Shown here piece after piece: positions 63,036-64,000 of a stretch of 64,000 bases of DNA; the stretch's first letter is position 1, and every line of letters begins with the position of its first letter. This stretch comes from Streptomyces monomycini (GTDB lineage: Bacteria > Actinomycetota > Actinomycetes > Streptomycetales > Streptomycetaceae): positions 186,001 to 250,000 of the forward strand of contig NZ_JAFIQY010000007.1 of the NCBI RefSeq assembly GCF_022271435.1, given 5' to 3'. A model generated the notes under the pieces. That model was given only the letters and a program-made list of their open reading frames with translations, did not search any database and was not told where the DNA came from. The position numbers were made by a program, and so were the translations under genes.

Positions 63036-63947
63036 CTACCGCGCCCCTTCGTACGTGTACACAGTGACCCAGGTGATCTGCAGTTCGGCGCTGCTGCCAG
63101 GTGCCGCGTACGGGCCGTCCAGTGCGGACTCGTTCTGCAGGACCCACGTCAGCGGCTGCGTCGGCACGCCATCGGTGCTGCGCCCGATCAGCCTGCCGTC
63201 CAAGTAGAACCGCACCGCTTCCGGTGTCCATTCCAGGGAGACGGTGTGCCAGGCCGTCCAGCGGGCTTCGGTGGGGAAGGCATCCTGGTCCTCACCGGTG
63301 CAGGGGTGGTGGAAGGCGGCGAGAGTGTCGGTCCAGTTCTGCTCGGGGTAGTCGATCTCGCAGCCGTCACCGTGATGCAGCCAGGCGCTCTTGTAGCCGG
63401 GCGCGGCGCGGGTGACGCGCAGGCGGGCGGAGAACTTGCCGTAGGCCTGGTGCATCGCCGCCTTGGGCACGATAGCGGCGGCGTGCACGGGGCCGCCGTC
63501 GGGCGGGCGCCACATGCGGATGCGCATCCGGCCGTCGCCGTCGGCGGCCGGGCCGACGCTGACCGTGTCCTCGGGGTGGTAGCGGCCGCCCACGGACCGG
63601 CCGTCGTTTCCGTCGGCGCCCGAGGCGGCCGTGTCGGACCAGCCGGTGGGGTAGGCCCACCAGTCGGCACGGTACTTCCCGCGCAGGCCGTCGCAGAAGG
63701 CCTCGGGCTGTCCGGCCTGGTGGTCGCAGTCGGAGAACGCGCCGAGCGGCACGGTGTCCCCGTTGAAGTTCTCGGCGAAGGTCTGCCGGAAGGAGCCGCA
63801 GTCACCGCGTGGCACGTTGGTGGTGACGGTGTGGCAGGCGTCTTCGGAGGGGGTGGTCTGCGAGGCATGTCCGGGCGGGGCCGGCAGCATCATGCTCACC
63901 AGCAGGGTGGAGGCCGTCACGAGTGCCCTGTGGAGTAGACGGTTCAT
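63036..63947 (-). CDS. Secreted GH16-family glycoside hydrolase
   Basis: A 303-aa protein with a signal peptide (MNRLLHRALVTASTLLVSMM then LPAPPGHAS, cleavage near residue 30). The GH16 catalytic motif ExDxxE appears as GCEIDYPEQNW (about residue 195), with W-rich substrate cleft segments (ADWWAYPTGW, KSAWLHHGDG). It hydrolyses a beta-glucan or galactan outside the cell. The start at 63947 is favoured because GAAGGGA is well spaced; an ATG three codons earlier touches that site. Confidence 0.9.
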   Translation of the reverse strand: MNRLLHRALVTASTLLVSMMLPAPPGHASQTTPSEDACHTVTTNVPRGDCGSFRQTFAENFNGDTVPLGAFSDCDHQAGQPEAFCDGLRGKYRADWWAYPTGWSDTAASGADGNDGRSVGGRYHPEDTVSVGPAADGDGRMRIRMWRPPDGGPVHAAAIVPKAAMHQAYGKFSARLRVTRAAPGYKSAWLHHGDGCEIDYPEQNWTDTLAAFHHPCTGEDQDAFPTEARWTAWHTVSLEWTPEAVRFYLDGRLIGRSTDGVPTQPLTWVLQNESALDGPYAAPGSSAELQITWVTVYTYEGAR

Positions 63948-64000
63948 GTGGATCATTCCCTTCGCGCGGCGAGCGGGAGGGGCACTGATCCGTTCGCCGC

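Overview
The window is high-GC actinomycete chromosome, almost certainly Streptomyces or a close relative. The signs are strong GC bias at third codon positions, many GTG starts, ATGA/GTGA stop-start overlaps, a WhiB-type regulator, and type I-E CRISPR repeats of the Streptomyces kind. No rRNA or tRNA gene was found by eye.

Region 1 (1-24 kb) is an oxidative catabolic or tailoring locus, mostly on the minus strand. It opens with a window-truncated flavin amine oxidase. Next come a Zn-alcohol dehydrogenase and a divergently transcribed self-sufficient P450-reductase fusion (CYP102-like), followed by a convergent TetR regulator. Three copies of one 24-bp operator design link the TetR, P450 and dehydrogenase promoters. 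From 19.7 kb down to 7.5 kb runs an operon: Baeyer-Villiger-type flavin monooxygenase, alpha/beta hydrolase, a second amine oxidase, a 7-TM protein, aldehyde dehydrogenase, alcohol dehydrogenase, class III aminotransferase, acyl-CoA ligase and a PhyH-type dioxygenase. Several genes around it are decayed: an acyl-CoA ligase, an SDR, an APC permease, a Zn-ADH with an internally inverted piece, and an aldehyde dehydrogenase start. A GTGCA-N3-TGCAC palindrome recurs in three related promoter regions. XRE-cupin and PucR-type regulators flank the locus.

Region 2 (24-29.6 kb) holds a DUF6326-like membrane protein, a histidine kinase/response regulator pair, two degenerate transposase fragments, and a tyrosine integrase whose C-terminus is fused in frame to unrelated sequence.

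Region 3 (29.7-39.9 kb) is a complete type I-E CRISPR-Cas locus: cas3, cse1, cse2, cas7e, cas5e, cas6e, cas1 and cas2, plus an array that decays towards its distal end. A second, unreported-looking two-repeat CRISPR remnant lies between cas3 and cse1.

Region 4 (40.7-49.2 kb) has a 38-aa membrane peptide gene, a large XRE/TPR regulator, and an unusual set of enzymes: RpiB-like isomerase, DegT/StrS aminotransferase, B12-binding radical SAM protein, nucleoside phosphorylase-like protein, GT2 glycosyltransferase and NUDIX hydrolase. I read this as an unassigned small-molecule pathway built around a C5 sugar or nucleoside.

Region 5 (49.3-61 kb) is a tightly overlapping phage- or ICE-like replication module: XRE repressor, HTH protein, small unknowns, sigma-like factor, HU-like protein, Rad52-type annealing protein, WhiB-HTH fusion, an initiator-like protein with iterons inside its gene, DnaB helicase, an SSB-like protein and a NERD protein. 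The initiator-iteron-DnaB order mirrors the lambda O/ori/P arrangement. The window ends with a beta-propeller/Ig protein broken by one base and a secreted GH16 glycosidase.
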